From Gaiellasilicea sp963749515 (lineage in GTDB: Bacteria > Actinomycetota > Thermoleophilia > Gaiellales > Gaiellaceae), in NCBI GenBank assembly GCA_963749515.1, contig CAVVMR010000001.1:310001-374000 (forward strand): a stretch of 64,000 nucleotides of DNA, read 5' to 3'. The notes under the pieces are model-generated. The model was not told the DNA's origin. It saw nothing but the letters and a program-made list of their open reading frames with translations, and searched no databases. The translations under genes were made by a program, and so were the position numbers. Below are positions 1 through 8,255 of the stretch, piece after piece; the first letter of the stretch is position 1; each line of letters begins with the position of its first letter.

Positions 1-338
1 AGCCGGCGAACGCGGCCGAGGCCGAGCGGATGCTCGAGCAGCTCTCCGGCCAGACACACGTCGTCGTCTCCGGCCTCTGTCTGCGCACACCGGCCTGGGA
101 GCTCGTCGAGCATGACTCGACGCGCGTCACCTTCAGGAACCTGACCCCACGGGAGATCGCCCAGCACATGAGCCACGGGGAGTGGGAGGGGCGCGCGGGC
201 GGCTACGCGATCCAGGGGCGCGGGGGCGCGGTCGTCGAGAGGATCGAGGGCGACTACCTGAACGTGGTCGGCCTGCCGGCGGCATTGCTCGTGCGCACGC
301 TGGCGGAGCGCTTTCCGGGCGCCTACGGCTTCGGGTAG
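1..338 (+). CDS. maf: Maf-family nucleotide pyrophosphatase, C-terminal part (truncated by window edge)
   Basis: Reading frame open from base 3 to the stop at 336-338; the start lies outside the window. The visible ~111 residues carry the Maf C-terminal signatures: a ML-x2-LSG-x2-H segment, a GGYAIQGRGG motif and a GDYLNVVGLP motif. Maf proteins are house-cleaning nucleoside-triphosphate pyrophosphatases acting on dTTP, UTP or modified nucleotides, historically linked to septum formation. maf next to mreBCD is a common bacterial arrangement, which supports the call, although here a reverse-strand gene lies between them. Its 3' end overlaps the converging SDR gene by 16 bp. The N-terminal P-loop-like part cannot be assessed. 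Confidence 0.9.
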   Translation, partial: PANAAEAERMLEQLSGQTHVVVSGLCLRTPAWELVEHDSTRVTFRNLTPREIAQHMSHGEWEGRAGGYAIQGRGGAVVERIEGDYLNVVGLPAALLVRTLAERFPGAYGFG

Positions 339-1159
339 GTGCGGCCGACGAGCGCGTCCCAGCCCCGGTCGGGCAGCAGGCGCCGCAACGTCAGGAAGAG
401 CTTGGCCGAGGGCGTGACGCGGTACCGGGTACGCGGACGCTTCGCCGAGAGCGCGCGCTCGATCGTCTTCGCGACCGCATCGGGCCCACCGCCGAGTCGC
501 CGCCCGAAGAGCCCGTTGTAGGCGCCGGCGGTCGCTGCGCCGACGGCCGCGTTGAACCGGCCGTACGGCTCCTCGCCGACGGGGATCGATCCGACCGCGG
601 TCTCCGCAAAGTCGGTCCGGATCAGGCCCGGCTGGATCACGACGACGTCGATTCCGAAGCCCTGGACCTCGAAGCGAAGCGCGTCGCTGAGCGCCTCGAC
701 CGCGTGCTTCGTCGCGTGGTACCAGCCCCCTCCGGGGAACGTGAGGCGGCCGCCCATCGAGCTGACGTTGACGACGCGCCCCCAGCCCTCGCGCCGCATC
801 CCGGGAAGCACGAGCTGCGTCAGGCGGGCCAGCCCGAACAGATTCGTCTCGAACTGGCGTCGTGCGTCCTCGAGCGCGACGCTCTCGACTGCGCCGCTGA
901 GGCTGTAGCCGGCGTTGTTCACGAGCGCACCGACCGCGCCTTCCGCCCGCTCGATCTCCCCGACGGCGGCTTGCATCGAGCTCTCGTCGGTGACGTCCAG
1001 GCTGAGCAGCCTGCAGCCGGCCGTTTCGAGGCCGGCCATCGACTCGAGCCGCCGGGCGCTCGCGTACACCGTCCAGCCGTCGCGGGCGAGCCGCTCTGCA
1101 GTCGCGCGGCCGATCCCGGAGGAGCAGCCCGTGATGAGGACGGCTGACGCGCGGCTCAC
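323..1159 (-). CDS. Short-chain dehydrogenase/reductase
   Basis: A 278-residue classical SDR. The N terminus has the Rossmann dinucleotide motif TGCSSGIG, followed by NNAG in the middle, a catalytic Ser in the VSSMGG strand and the catalytic YHATK (Y-x3-K) pair. The GTG start at 1157-1159 is chosen because it precedes the Rossmann strand directly, as usual for this family; an upstream extension would run antisense through mreB. The nearest relatives by motif layout are SDRs acting on steroids, retinol-like or acyl substrates, but substrate cannot be read from sequence. It lies between maf and mreB on the opposite strand, diverges from mreB with only 36 bp between the starts, and is probably not part of the shape operon. 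Confidence 0.9.
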   Translation of the reverse strand: MSRASAVLITGCSSGIGRATAERLARDGWTVYASARRLESMAGLETAGCRLLSLDVTDESSMQAAVGEIERAEGAVGALVNNAGYSLSGAVESVALEDARRQFETNLFGLARLTQLVLPGMRREGWGRVVNVSSMGGRLTFPGGGWYHATKHAVEALSDALRFEVQGFGIDVVVIQPGLIRTDFAETAVGSIPVGEEPYGRFNAAVGAATAGAYNGLFGRRLGGGPDAVAKTIERALSAKRPRTRYRVTPSAKLFLTLRRLLPDRGWDALVGRTYPKP

Positions 1160-1195
1160 AATTCGGAGTCTTTCACGGCTAGACTCGATGCCGGG

Positions 1196-2248
1196 ATGGG
1201 CATCTTTCGCTCGATGAGCGGCTTTGGCGGCCGCGATATGGCCGTGGACCTCGGCACTGCCAACACGCTCGTGTACGTGCGGGGCCGCGGCATCGTCCTC
1301 AGCGAGCCGTCGGTGGTGGCGATCGACCAGCGCTCGGGCGAGGTGCACGCGGTCGGCGTCGAGGCGAAGCGGATGCTCGGACGGACCCCGGGCACGATTG
1401 CTGCGATCCGCCCGCTGAAGGACGGCGTCATCGCCGACTTCGACGTCACCGAGCAGATGCTCCGCCATTTCATCCAGAAGGTCCACCAGCATCGCTTCGC
1501 GCACCCGCGCGTCGTCGTCTGCGTCCCCTCGGGCGTGACCGGCGTCGAGAAGCGCGCGGTCGAGGAAGCGACGCTCTCGGCGGGCGCGCGCCAGGCGTAC
1601 CTGATCGAGGAGCCGATGGCGGCTGCGATCGGCGCCGGCCTCCCGGTGGCCGAGCCGACGGGGAACATGATCGTGGACATCGGCGGCGGCACGACCGAGG
1701 TCGCCGTGATCTCGCTCGGCGGGATCGTCGTCTCGCAGAGCCTCCGCGTCGGCGGCGACGAGATGGACGACGCGATCGTCAACCACATCAAGAAGGAGTA
1801 CAAGCTCCTGATCGGCCAGCAGACCGCCGAGGAGATCAAGCTCGAGGTCGGCTCCGCCTATCGGATGCGGGAAGAGGTGCAGGCGGAGGTGCGTGGCCGC
1901 GACATGCTCACCGGCCTGCCCAAGACCGTGATCCTCTCCTCCGAGGAGGTCCGTCACGCGCTCGAGGAGCCGGTGACGCAGATCATCGACGCGATCCGAT
2001 CCACGCTCGACAAGACGCCGCCGGAGCTCGCCGCGGACATCATGGACCGCGGCATCGTGCTCGCGGGCGGCGGCGCCCTTCTGCACGGGCTCGACGAGCG
2101 GCTCCGCCACGAGACGCAGATGCCGGTCCACCTGGCGGAAAGCCCGCTGACGTGCGTCGCGGTCGGCTCGGGCCGCAGCCTCGAGGAGTTCGAGGCCATC
2201 CACCGCAGCGCCCGCGCCCGTCCCCGCCGCAACGGCCGCCGCTACTAA
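1196..2248 (+). CDS. mreB: Rod shape-determining protein MreB
   Basis: A 350-residue bacterial actin. Visible signatures include AVDLGTANT (phosphate-1 loop), VCVPSG, the IEEPMAAAIGAGLPV stretch, DIGGGTTEVAVIS (phosphate-2) and GGGALLHGLD (adenosine loop). MreB polymers under the cytoplasmic membrane guide the elongasome. It is the first gene of mreB-mreC-mreD-mrdA-rodA. A TAGACT hexamer at 1180-1185 is a likely -10 element; the ATG at 1196 lies 10 nt behind it, so the 5' UTR is only a few bases. An ATG at 1188 is out of frame, and an in-frame ATG at 1214 is a possible alternative start. Length is typical of the family. Confidence 0.97.
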   Translation: MGIFRSMSGFGGRDMAVDLGTANTLVYVRGRGIVLSEPSVVAIDQRSGEVHAVGVEAKRMLGRTPGTIAAIRPLKDGVIADFDVTEQMLRHFIQKVHQHRFAHPRVVVCVPSGVTGVEKRAVEEATLSAGARQAYLIEEPMAAAIGAGLPVAEPTGNMIVDIGGGTTEVAVISLGGIVVSQSLRVGGDEMDDAIVNHIKKEYKLLIGQQTAEEIKLEVGSAYRMREEVQAEVRGRDMLTGLPKTVILSSEEVRHALEEPVTQIIDAIRSTLDKTPPELAADIMDRGIVLAGGGALLHGLDERLRHETQMPVHLAESPLTCVAVGSGRSLEEFEAIHRSARARPRRNGRRY

Positions 2249-2298
2249 AGACTTTCGCCTCGAACGCCTTCTGGCGTCCAGGCTAGACTGAAGCGCTC

Positions 2299-3243
2299 GT
2301 GCCACGCAACCGCACCGCAAGATCGGCGGTGCTGGGCCTCGGCGTCCGGCGCCCCGCCCCGCGACCGTTTCCCTCCCGCAGCCGCAGCGCCGTCCGGCGC
2401 CGCATCGTGCTCGGGACGCTGGTCCTGCTTTCGCTTGCCCTGATCACGGCCTCCTTCCGCGAGCGGCCGGACGGCCCGCTGCACGATGCGCAGGCCGCAG
2501 TCGCCGGCGCGTTGCAGCCGCTCGAGGTCGCCGCCGAGCGCATCGCGCGCCCCTTCCGGGACGCGTACGGCTGGACGAAGGACCTCTTCAACGCGCGCTC
2601 GGAGAACGAGACGCTGCGCGCCGAGAACGAGCAGCTCAAGCAACAGGTGATCAACAACGAGTCGGCGTTGCAGGAGAACGTCCGGCTCAAGAGCCTGCTG
2701 AACTACAGGAACTCGCCGGCGTTCCCGCAGGAGTACCACGGCGTCGCCGCCGAGGTGATCTCGCAGCCGTCGCGCGCCTTCGACCAGACGATCGTCGTCT
2801 CCGCCGGCTCCAACGACGGCGTCGCCGTCGATGCGCCCGTCGTGACCGCAGACGGCCTCGTCGGCACGGTCACCCGGGTCACGGCGAACTCGGCCCGCGT
2901 GCGCCTGCTGACCGACGAGTCGAGCGCGGTCTCCGCCCTCGACCTGCGGACCGGAGCGTCCGGGATCGTCGAGCACGGGCAGGCCGGCGACTCGCTCGTC
3001 CTCAGCCGGGTCTCGAAGAAGGAAGTCGTGAACGAGGGCGACGAGATCATCACCGCCGGCTCCCGCTCCGGCGAGCTCGCGTCGCGCTACCCGAAGGGGA
3101 TCACGATCGGCCACGTCACGTTCGTCGGCCAGCTCAACACCGACCTCTACCTGCAGGTGCTCGTCGTCTCGGACGTCGACTTCTCGGCGCTCGACTCGGT
3201 GCTCGTGCTCGTCCCCGACCGCCCGCTGCCGGAGCTCCCCTGA
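2299..3243 (+). CDS. mreC: Rod shape-determining protein MreC
   Basis: A 314-residue bitopic membrane protein. A basic N terminus is followed by one membrane segment at about residues 36-52, a coiled coil rich in E/N/L heptads (about 95-135), then the two-part beta domain of MreC. MreC links MreB to PBP2 and RodA on the outer face of the membrane. The GTG start follows a TAGACT hexamer at 2284-2289 by 9 nt, so a second short-leader promoter may sit in the 50-bp gap after mreB. It ends in TGATG, sharing one base with mreD, so the two are translationally coupled. Confidence 0.94.
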   Translation: MPRNRTARSAVLGLGVRRPAPRPFPSRSRSAVRRRIVLGTLVLLSLALITASFRERPDGPLHDAQAAVAGALQPLEVAAERIARPFRDAYGWTKDLFNARSENETLRAENEQLKQQVINNESALQENVRLKSLLNYRNSPAFPQEYHGVAAEVISQPSRAFDQTIVVSAGSNDGVAVDAPVVTADGLVGTVTRVTANSARVRLLTDESSAVSALDLRTGASGIVEHGQAGDSLVLSRVSKKEVVNEGDEIITAGSRSGELASRYPKGITIGHVTFVGQLNTDLYLQVLVVSDVDFSALDSVLVLVPDRPLPELP

Positions 3244-3764
3244 TGTACGACAACCTCGCTCTCGCCGCGATCGTCTTCGTGGGCGCCCTCCTGCAGGTGA
3301 CGCTCGTCGCATCCCTCGATGTTGCCGGCGGGGTTGCCGACGTCCTCCTGCTCGCCCTGCTCTCGATCGCCCTGCTCCGTGGCGCCATCACCGGAGCGGT
3401 CGCCGGCTTCTTCGGCGGCCTGATCGTCGACATCGTGACCCTCGACACGCTCGGCGTCACCGCTCTGCTCTACGCGCTTGCCGGCTACTGGACGGGTCGG
3501 TACGGCGAGACCACGGGACGCGACCGCGCGCACGCGCCGCTGCTCGCCGTGCTCGTGTTCACGGTTGCCATCGCCTTCGCCGGCTTCGGCCTTCACTTCC
3601 TGCTCGGGGAGGAGATCTCCGCCCGGCGCGCTCTCTTCGAGTCCCTGCTGCCGAGCGTCGCGCTCAACCTGATCCTCGGCGGCGCCGTCTTCTCGCTCTG
3701 CCGTTCGCTCCTGCGCCGGGCGGCCCCCGGCGAGCGCGTGACCGAGGTGCGGCTCCTTGGCTAG
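3243..3764 (+). CDS. mreD: Rod shape-determining protein MreD
   Basis: A 173-residue, strongly hydrophobic protein with about five membrane segments, matching MreD in size and position. Family members have few conserved residues; the call rests on topology and location between mreC and mrdA. A short polar loop with G-R-Y-G-E-T-T-G-R is visible near residue 86. The start overlaps the mreC stop (TGATG) and its 3' end overlaps mrdA by 8 nt, so the three products are probably made in fixed ratio. Confidence 0.9.
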   Translation: MYDNLALAAIVFVGALLQVTLVASLDVAGGVADVLLLALLSIALLRGAITGAVAGFFGGLIVDIVTLDTLGVTALLYALAGYWTGRYGETTGRDRAHAPLLAVLVFTVAIAFAGFGLHFLLGEEISARRALFESLLPSVALNLILGGAVFSLCRSLLRRAAPGERVTEVRLLG

Positions 3765-5799
3765 CTCGTTCCCGGAACGGCGCTCCCCCTCGCGGCGGTT
3801 CCTGCCGCCCGATCCGCGGACCTCCGAGCCGTACCGCTTCACGCCGCAGCTCGCGCTCCGCCTCGGGGTGCTCGCCGCGCTTGCGCTCGCCGTGTTCGCC
3901 ATCCTCTTCCTCCGCCTCTGGGCGCTCCAGGTGCTCTCCGGCGACCGGTACCTGAACGCCGCTCAGAGCAACCAGCTGCGCACCGTCCCGGTCGAGGCTC
4001 CGCGCGGATCGATCGTCGACCGCGGCGGCAGGACGATCGTCTCGAACGTGCCGGGCACGGCCGTGCAGTTCTGGGCGGCCGACCTGCCGGAAGAGGGCCG
4101 ATACGCGATGTTCAAGAAGCTCTCGAAGATCCTGCGTGTGCCGTTCCCGCGGCTGACGAAGGCGCTTGCCAAGGGCAAGGACGATCCGCTGACGCCGATT
4201 CTCGTCAAGACCGCAGTGCACGAGGACCAGGTGATGTACCTGGAAGAGCACCGCCGCGAGTTCCCGGGCGTCGAGATCGTCCCCACGTACCTGCGCAACT
4301 ACGAGTACCGCACGCTCGCCGCCCAGGTGCTCGGGTACGTGGGCGAGATCTCACCGGAGGAGCTGAAGCGCCTGGAGAAGGACGGTTACCGAGGCGGTGA
4401 GAAGATCGGCAAGACGGGCGTCGAAGCCGCATTCGACACGTACCTGCGCGGGATCGCGGGCGCCGCGCAGCTCCGGGTCAACTCGCTCGGTGTCCCCCAG
4501 GGCGCGTTCGAGCTCCGGCAGCCCGCAACACCGGGCAAGACGGTGCGCCTGACGATCGATGTCGGCCTCCAGCGTGCAGCCGAGCGGGCGATCCGGGACG
4601 GGATCGAGCTCGCGCGGCAGCAGGAGGAGTTCAATGCCAACGGCGGCGCGATCGTCGCGCTCGATCCGCGCGACGGTGCGGTGCTCGCCATGGCCTCCAA
4701 CCCCACGTACAAGCCCTCCGTCTACGTGGGTCGTGTCGACCCCAAGAAGCTCGAGCCGCTCACGATCGAGAGGGTGGCGAAGCAGAGGAACTATCCGGGC
4801 ATCAACCGGGCGATCGCCGGTGTCTATCCGCCCGGCTCGACCTTCAAGCCGCTGACGGCGCTCGCGGCGATCTCGGACGAGCTGCTCTCACCGTACGAGT
4901 ACATCCAGTGCACGCCGTTCGCCGAGTACGGCCTCGACGAGCATCGCTTCGACAACTGGAATCCGTTCATGAACGCGCCGATGTCGCTGACCACGGCGCT
5001 CGCGCAGTCCTGCGACACGTACTTCTACGACGTCGGCAACCGCTATTACACGCGCGGCGAGCACGAGCGCAAGTACTGGACGGCGATGCAGGCGTGGGCG
5101 AGGAAGTTCGGGTTCGGCCAGGCGCCGGGGCTCGACATCGGCGGCGAGGCGACAGGCCTCCTGCCGACGCCCGCCTGGCGCAAGAAGACCTACAAGGGCA
5201 TCGACCGGGCCTGGAACCCGGGCGACCTGATCCAGATGGCGATCGGGCAGAAGGACATCACCGTCACCCCGCTCCAGATGGCTCGCTTCTACGCGGCGCT
5301 CGCCAACGGCGGCAACCTCGTGACGCCGTACATCGTCTCGTCGATCGAGCAGCCCAGCAACGACGGCTCGCCGCCGGTCCCGCTGGACACGTTCCCGGCC
5401 AAGCCTGCGCAGCCGATCAAGGTCGACCCGCTCGCGCTCTCCGTCGTCCGTGACGGCCTCTATCAGGCGACCCACGACGCCGAGGGCACATCGTCCGGCG
5501 TCTTCGGCAGCTTCCCGGTGCCGGTCGCCGGCAAGACCGGTACCGCGGAGAAGGTCGTTCCGCTGCCCGGCTATCCCTTCGATCACCTGGAAGACCAGGC
5601 GTGGTGGTGCGGGTGGGGCCCGTTCGACGGGAACGAGCACGTGACGAGGTCCGGACTGGAGCGCGCACCGATCGTCGTCTGCGCCGTGATCGAGAACGGC
5701 GGGCACGGCGGCGCGGTCGCAGCGCCTGCGGCGCTGAAGCTCTTCGAGTACTGGTTCCAGGAGAAGGCCGGCGTCCAGGCGGTGGTGCCGAGTGATTGA
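3757..5799 (+). CDS. mrdA: Penicillin-binding protein 2, elongasome transpeptidase
   Basis: A 680-residue class B PBP. A single membrane anchor at about residues 28-50 follows a short basic cytoplasmic tail. The pedestal domain includes the RGSIVDRGG motif. The transpeptidase domain shows all three active-site motifs: S361-T-F-K364, S418-C-D420 and K593-T-G-T. It cross-links new peptidoglycan during side-wall growth, working with the glycan polymerase RodA encoded next. The TTG start at 3757 overlaps mreD by 8 nt, and the 3' end overlaps rodA by 8 nt. The S-x-D form of the second motif is usual for PBP2-type enzymes. Confidence 0.96.
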   Translation: MASSFPERRSPSRRFLPPDPRTSEPYRFTPQLALRLGVLAALALAVFAILFLRLWALQVLSGDRYLNAAQSNQLRTVPVEAPRGSIVDRGGRTIVSNVPGTAVQFWAADLPEEGRYAMFKKLSKILRVPFPRLTKALAKGKDDPLTPILVKTAVHEDQVMYLEEHRREFPGVEIVPTYLRNYEYRTLAAQVLGYVGEISPEELKRLEKDGYRGGEKIGKTGVEAAFDTYLRGIAGAAQLRVNSLGVPQGAFELRQPATPGKTVRLTIDVGLQRAAERAIRDGIELARQQEEFNANGGAIVALDPRDGAVLAMASNPTYKPSVYVGRVDPKKLEPLTIERVAKQRNYPGINRAIAGVYPPGSTFKPLTALAAISDELLSPYEYIQCTPFAEYGLDEHRFDNWNPFMNAPMSLTTALAQSCDTYFYDVGNRYYTRGEHERKYWTAMQAWARKFGFGQAPGLDIGGEATGLLPTPAWRKKTYKGIDRAWNPGDLIQMAIGQKDITVTPLQMARFYAALANGGNLVTPYIVSSIEQPSNDGSPPVPLDTFPAKPAQPIKVDPLALSVVRDGLYQATHDAEGTSSGVFGSFPVPVAGKTGTAEKVVPLPGYPFDHLEDQAWWCGWGPFDGNEHVTRSGLERAPIVVCAVIENGGHGGAVAAPAALKLFEYWFQEKAGVQAVVPSD

Positions 5800-6976
5800 T
5801 TACGCCTCCGCGAGCTCGCGCGCGGTCCCCCGCGAGCGCATCGACCTCGTCAGCTTCGTGCGCCGGCTCGACTGGGTGTTGCTCCTGGCTGTAGGCGCGG
5901 TCGTCGCCTACGGGCTGTGGGCGGTCGCCGGAATCACCCGCCACGACGTCGCTGGCAACGAGAACTACTACGTCGTTCGCCAGGCGATCGCCGCCGGTCT
6001 CGGCTTCGTCGGCTTCCTCGTCGCCCTCGCGATCGACCCCAACCGGTATCGCCGCGCGCAGAGGGCCATCTACGCAGTGACGCTGGTCCTGATGCTCCTC
6101 GTCTTCCCCCTCGGCGACACGACCCGCGGCTCGAAGCGCTGGATCGAGCTGGGCGGCTTCCAGCTCCAGCCGTCCGAGTTCGGCAAGCTGCTCTTCGTCC
6201 TCGCCCTCGCGGGGTTCCTCGCCGACCGGGCGCGACGGATCCACGATCCTCGGGTCGTGCTGCAGACGCTCGGGCTCGGGCTCGTTCCGGTCCTCCTCGT
6301 CTTCAAGCAGCCCGACCTCGGCACCGCGCTCGTCTACACGGCCGCGGTCGCCGCCTGCCTGTTCGTGGGCGGCATCCGCTGGAGCCACCTTGCGGTGCTC
6401 GCCACGTTCGCGGCCCTCGTTGTCGCCAGCGTCGTCTGGTTCCTCCCCGGCGCCGGGATCGAGGTGCTCGAGCCGTACCAGACCGCCCGACTGACGGGAT
6501 TCACGAATCCCGACAGCGATCCGGCCGGCACAACGTACAACGTGACGCAGTCGATCACGGCGGTCGGCTCGGGCGGGCTGAACGGCCGCGGCGTCGACGG
6601 CGCTACACAGACGCGTCTCGACTACCTGCCCGAGCACCACACCGACTTCGTCTTCGCCGCGCTCGCCGAGCAGCGCGGCTTCTTCGGTGCGGCGCTCCTC
6701 CTCGGCCTTTACTTGCTCGTCGTCTGGCGTGGGCTGCGCGTGATAGCCGTTGCCCGCGACGCGTTCAGCGCGATCGTGGCGGGTGGGATCGTGATCGCGT
6801 TCCTCTTCCAGGTGTTCGTCAACGTGGGGATGACGATGGGAATCGCCCCCGTGACAGGCATTCCGCTTCCGTTCGTCACCGTCGGCGGCTCGTCGATGGT
6901 TGCGAACCTGGTCGCGGTCGGTGTCCTCCAGTCGATCCACGCGCGCGGCCATCAGGGTCGCCGCCGACCACGCTGA
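5792..6976 (+). CDS. rodA: Peptidoglycan glycosyltransferase RodA (SEDS family)
   Basis: A 394-residue polytopic protein with about ten membrane segments. SEDS signatures include GDTTRGSKRWIELGGFQLQP near residue 110, the KQPDLGTAL motif, the long extracellular loop with YLPEHHTDFVFA, and the C-terminal IPLPFVTVGGSS motif. RodA polymerises lipid II into glycan strands in partnership with PBP2. The GTG start overlaps mrdA by 8 nt and the stop overlaps the next start (TGATG). Full length and intact. Confidence 0.96.
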   Translation: MIDYASASSRAVPRERIDLVSFVRRLDWVLLLAVGAVVAYGLWAVAGITRHDVAGNENYYVVRQAIAAGLGFVGFLVALAIDPNRYRRAQRAIYAVTLVLMLLVFPLGDTTRGSKRWIELGGFQLQPSEFGKLLFVLALAGFLADRARRIHDPRVVLQTLGLGLVPVLLVFKQPDLGTALVYTAAVAACLFVGGIRWSHLAVLATFAALVVASVVWFLPGAGIEVLEPYQTARLTGFTNPDSDPAGTTYNVTQSITAVGSGGLNGRGVDGATQTRLDYLPEHHTDFVFAALAEQRGFFGAALLLGLYLLVVWRGLRVIAVARDAFSAIVAGGIVIAFLFQVFVNVGMTMGIAPVTGIPLPFVTVGGSSMVANLVAVGVLQSIHARGHQGRRRPR

Positions 6977-7764
6977 TGGCCGCCAAGCTGAGCCCGTTCG
7001 CCGTCTGGGGCCTCGTGAAGGAGATGCGGGTCGCCGCTGAGGACACGCGACCGCTCGTCATCAGCGGCCCACTCGCTGCACAGCTCGAGAAGGAGCTCTC
7101 GCGCGGTGCAGAGCCGGGCGCCGTGCGCGCCGACGGTCGGCCCGAGGAGGCGGCCGTGCTCGTGCGGGTGCTCGCCGGCGCGCCGACTCCCGAGGACGTA
7201 GAGGTGCTGCGGGCGGCAGACCGGGCGGACGTCCCGGTCGTCGCCGTGCAGACCGGCACGGAGTTCTTCGAGGTCCCGTACGTCCTCGCGACGGAGATGA
7301 TCATGTGCTCGCCGGGCTCGGGCTTCCCGGTCGACGAGATCGCCCGCGCGATCGCCGGCCGGATCGGCGAGTCCGGCACCGGTCTCGGCGCGAGGCTGCC
7401 CGTGCTGCGCGAGCCTTTGAGCGAGGCGCTGATCGAGAAGTACTCGCGCCAGAACGCGGTCGCCGCCGTGGCGATCTTCATTCCGGGCGCCGATTTCCCG
7501 GTGCTGACGCTGAACCAGATTCGGCTCGTCCTTCGCCTGGCCTCCGCGCACGGGGTGGAGGTCGACCAGGATCGCTGGCCCGAGGTGGTGGCGACGCTCG
7601 GCGCCGCCCTGGGCTTCCGTGCCGTCGCGCGCTCACTGCTCGGAGCGGTCCCCGTCGCCGGCTGGCTCGTGAAGGGCAGCGTTGCCTACACAGGCACGCG
7701 GGCCGTCGGCGAGGCGGCGCACCGCTATTTCCACTCCGTCGCGGACACGAAAACTCCGGCCTAA
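6976..7764 (+). CDS. DUF697 (YcjF-like) membrane-associated protein of the rod operon
   Basis: A 262-residue protein whose C-terminal ~105 residues match DUF697: an alanine-rich helix, the IFIPGADFPVLTLNQI motif, and hydrophobic stretches around LLGAVPVAGWLVKG. DUF697 is often fused to Ras-like GTPases. Here the N-terminal half has an (LRAADRADVPVVAV)-type segment resembling a G-domain core strand, but no Walker A or NKxD motif, so a decayed GTPase is one possible reading. Its start overlaps the rodA stop by one base (TGATG), so it is translationally coupled to the elongasome genes. Function is unknown; a role in wall growth is inference from context only. Confidence 0.8.
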   Translation: MAAKLSPFAVWGLVKEMRVAAEDTRPLVISGPLAAQLEKELSRGAEPGAVRADGRPEEAAVLVRVLAGAPTPEDVEVLRAADRADVPVVAVQTGTEFFEVPYVLATEMIMCSPGSGFPVDEIARAIAGRIGESGTGLGARLPVLREPLSEALIEKYSRQNAVAAVAIFIPGADFPVLTLNQIRLVLRLASAHGVEVDQDRWPEVVATLGAALGFRAVARSLLGAVPVAGWLVKGSVAYTGTRAVGEAAHRYFHSVADTKTPA

Positions 7765-7772
7765 GAGCTGGT

Positions 7773-7847
7773 GCGGATGCGAAGCATCCGCCTTTAGGGG
7801 TCTTTGCGCGACGTGGGATCCGCTTCTGCGGATCCCACGTCCTGCGC
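7773..7847 (+). repeat. Composite stem-loop repeat, copy A
   Basis: Stem 1 is an 8-bp palindrome (7773-7780/7784-7791, loop GAA). A linker CTTTAGGGGTCTTTGCGC follows. Stem 2 is a perfect 14-bp hairpin (7810-7823/7828-7841, loop TTCT), ending with CCTGCGC. The same architecture recurs at 12024-12095, 14310-14381 (inverted) and 48892-48959. It lies just after the rod operon and could also serve as its transcription terminator, but no U-tract follows either stem. Confidence 0.85.
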
Positions 7848-7914
7848 CAACGATGCAGTGCTGTCCGGTCCGGGTCCTAGTGTTCGGGGAACCCCGGATC
7901 TGGAGGGAGGCGAG

Positions 7915-8112
7915 ATGGCTGGTTCCGAGCACGCCGAGGAGTTGCTGATGATCGAAGAGGCCGACGCCTGGTTCGAGTATCTCGAGTCGACGAGAGCGCA
8001 GAACGAGACGCGCTACGCCGAGGTCGAGCCTTGGGCCTGGGCCCGTCTCTCCCAGCGGCTGCGCGCCGTTCGCGCCCGCCGCGCGCGGCTTCGCCCCGCA
8101 ACAGCCGCGTAG
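7915..8112 (+). CDS. Small hypothetical protein, 65 residues
   Basis: The ATG at 7915 is preceded by a strong GGAGGGAGG ribosome-binding site, and a TAGTGT hexamer at about 7879 could be a -10 element. The product is charged and soluble: an acidic N-terminal half (EHAEELLMIEEADAWFEY) with a helical pattern, and a C-terminal half very rich in arginine (RLSQRLRAVRARRARLR). No family recognised. The strong RBS and isolated position before rne argue that it is a real gene. The polarity switch suggests nucleic-acid or ribosome contact, which is speculation. Confidence 0.7.
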   Translation: MAGSEHAEELLMIEEADAWFEYLESTRAQNETRYAEVEPWAWARLSQRLRAVRARRARLRPATAA

Positions 8113-8150
8113 TCCCAGTCCGAGCCCCCGCGGTGCTCCGGCACGGCTGC

Positions 8151-8255
8151 TAGCCTGTCCTCAGGCCATGCCTACGTTTTTCAACACCATACGCAGCGCG
8201 CGACCGGCCGCTTCCGCGGCCGTGTTTTTGCGCGCGCTCACTCGAGGAGAAGCAT
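8151..8255 (+). promoter_or_regulatory. Leader region of the RNase E/G gene
   Basis: A TAGCCT hexamer at 8151-8156 is a candidate -10. The following ~95-nt leader holds a GC hairpin (CGGCCG-cttc-CGCGGCCG region, about 8203-8222), two T-runs (TTTTT at about 8176 and 8224) and a GAGGAGAAG ribosome-binding site just before the TTG start. Autoregulation of RNase E through its own 5' UTR is known in E. coli; applying that here is inference. A short overlapping reading frame starts at the ATG at 8168. Confidence 0.45.

Noticed and set aside
1160..1195. A fourth symmetric divergent promoter between SDR and mreB.
   Set aside because: The plus-strand TAGACT is good, but the minus-strand candidate is AAGACT without the leading T, so it is not counted among the clear cases.
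323..2320. A 665-codon minus-strand frame spanning the SDR and all of mreB.
   Set aside because: Only the part below 1159 encodes SDR motifs; the rest is Arg/Asp/His-rich antisense of mreB, a usual artefact of high-GC third positions.
5008..5016. PBP2 second motif is S-C-D rather than S-x-N.
   Set aside because: S-x-D is, to my knowledge, normal for PBP2-type transpeptidases, so not a defect.
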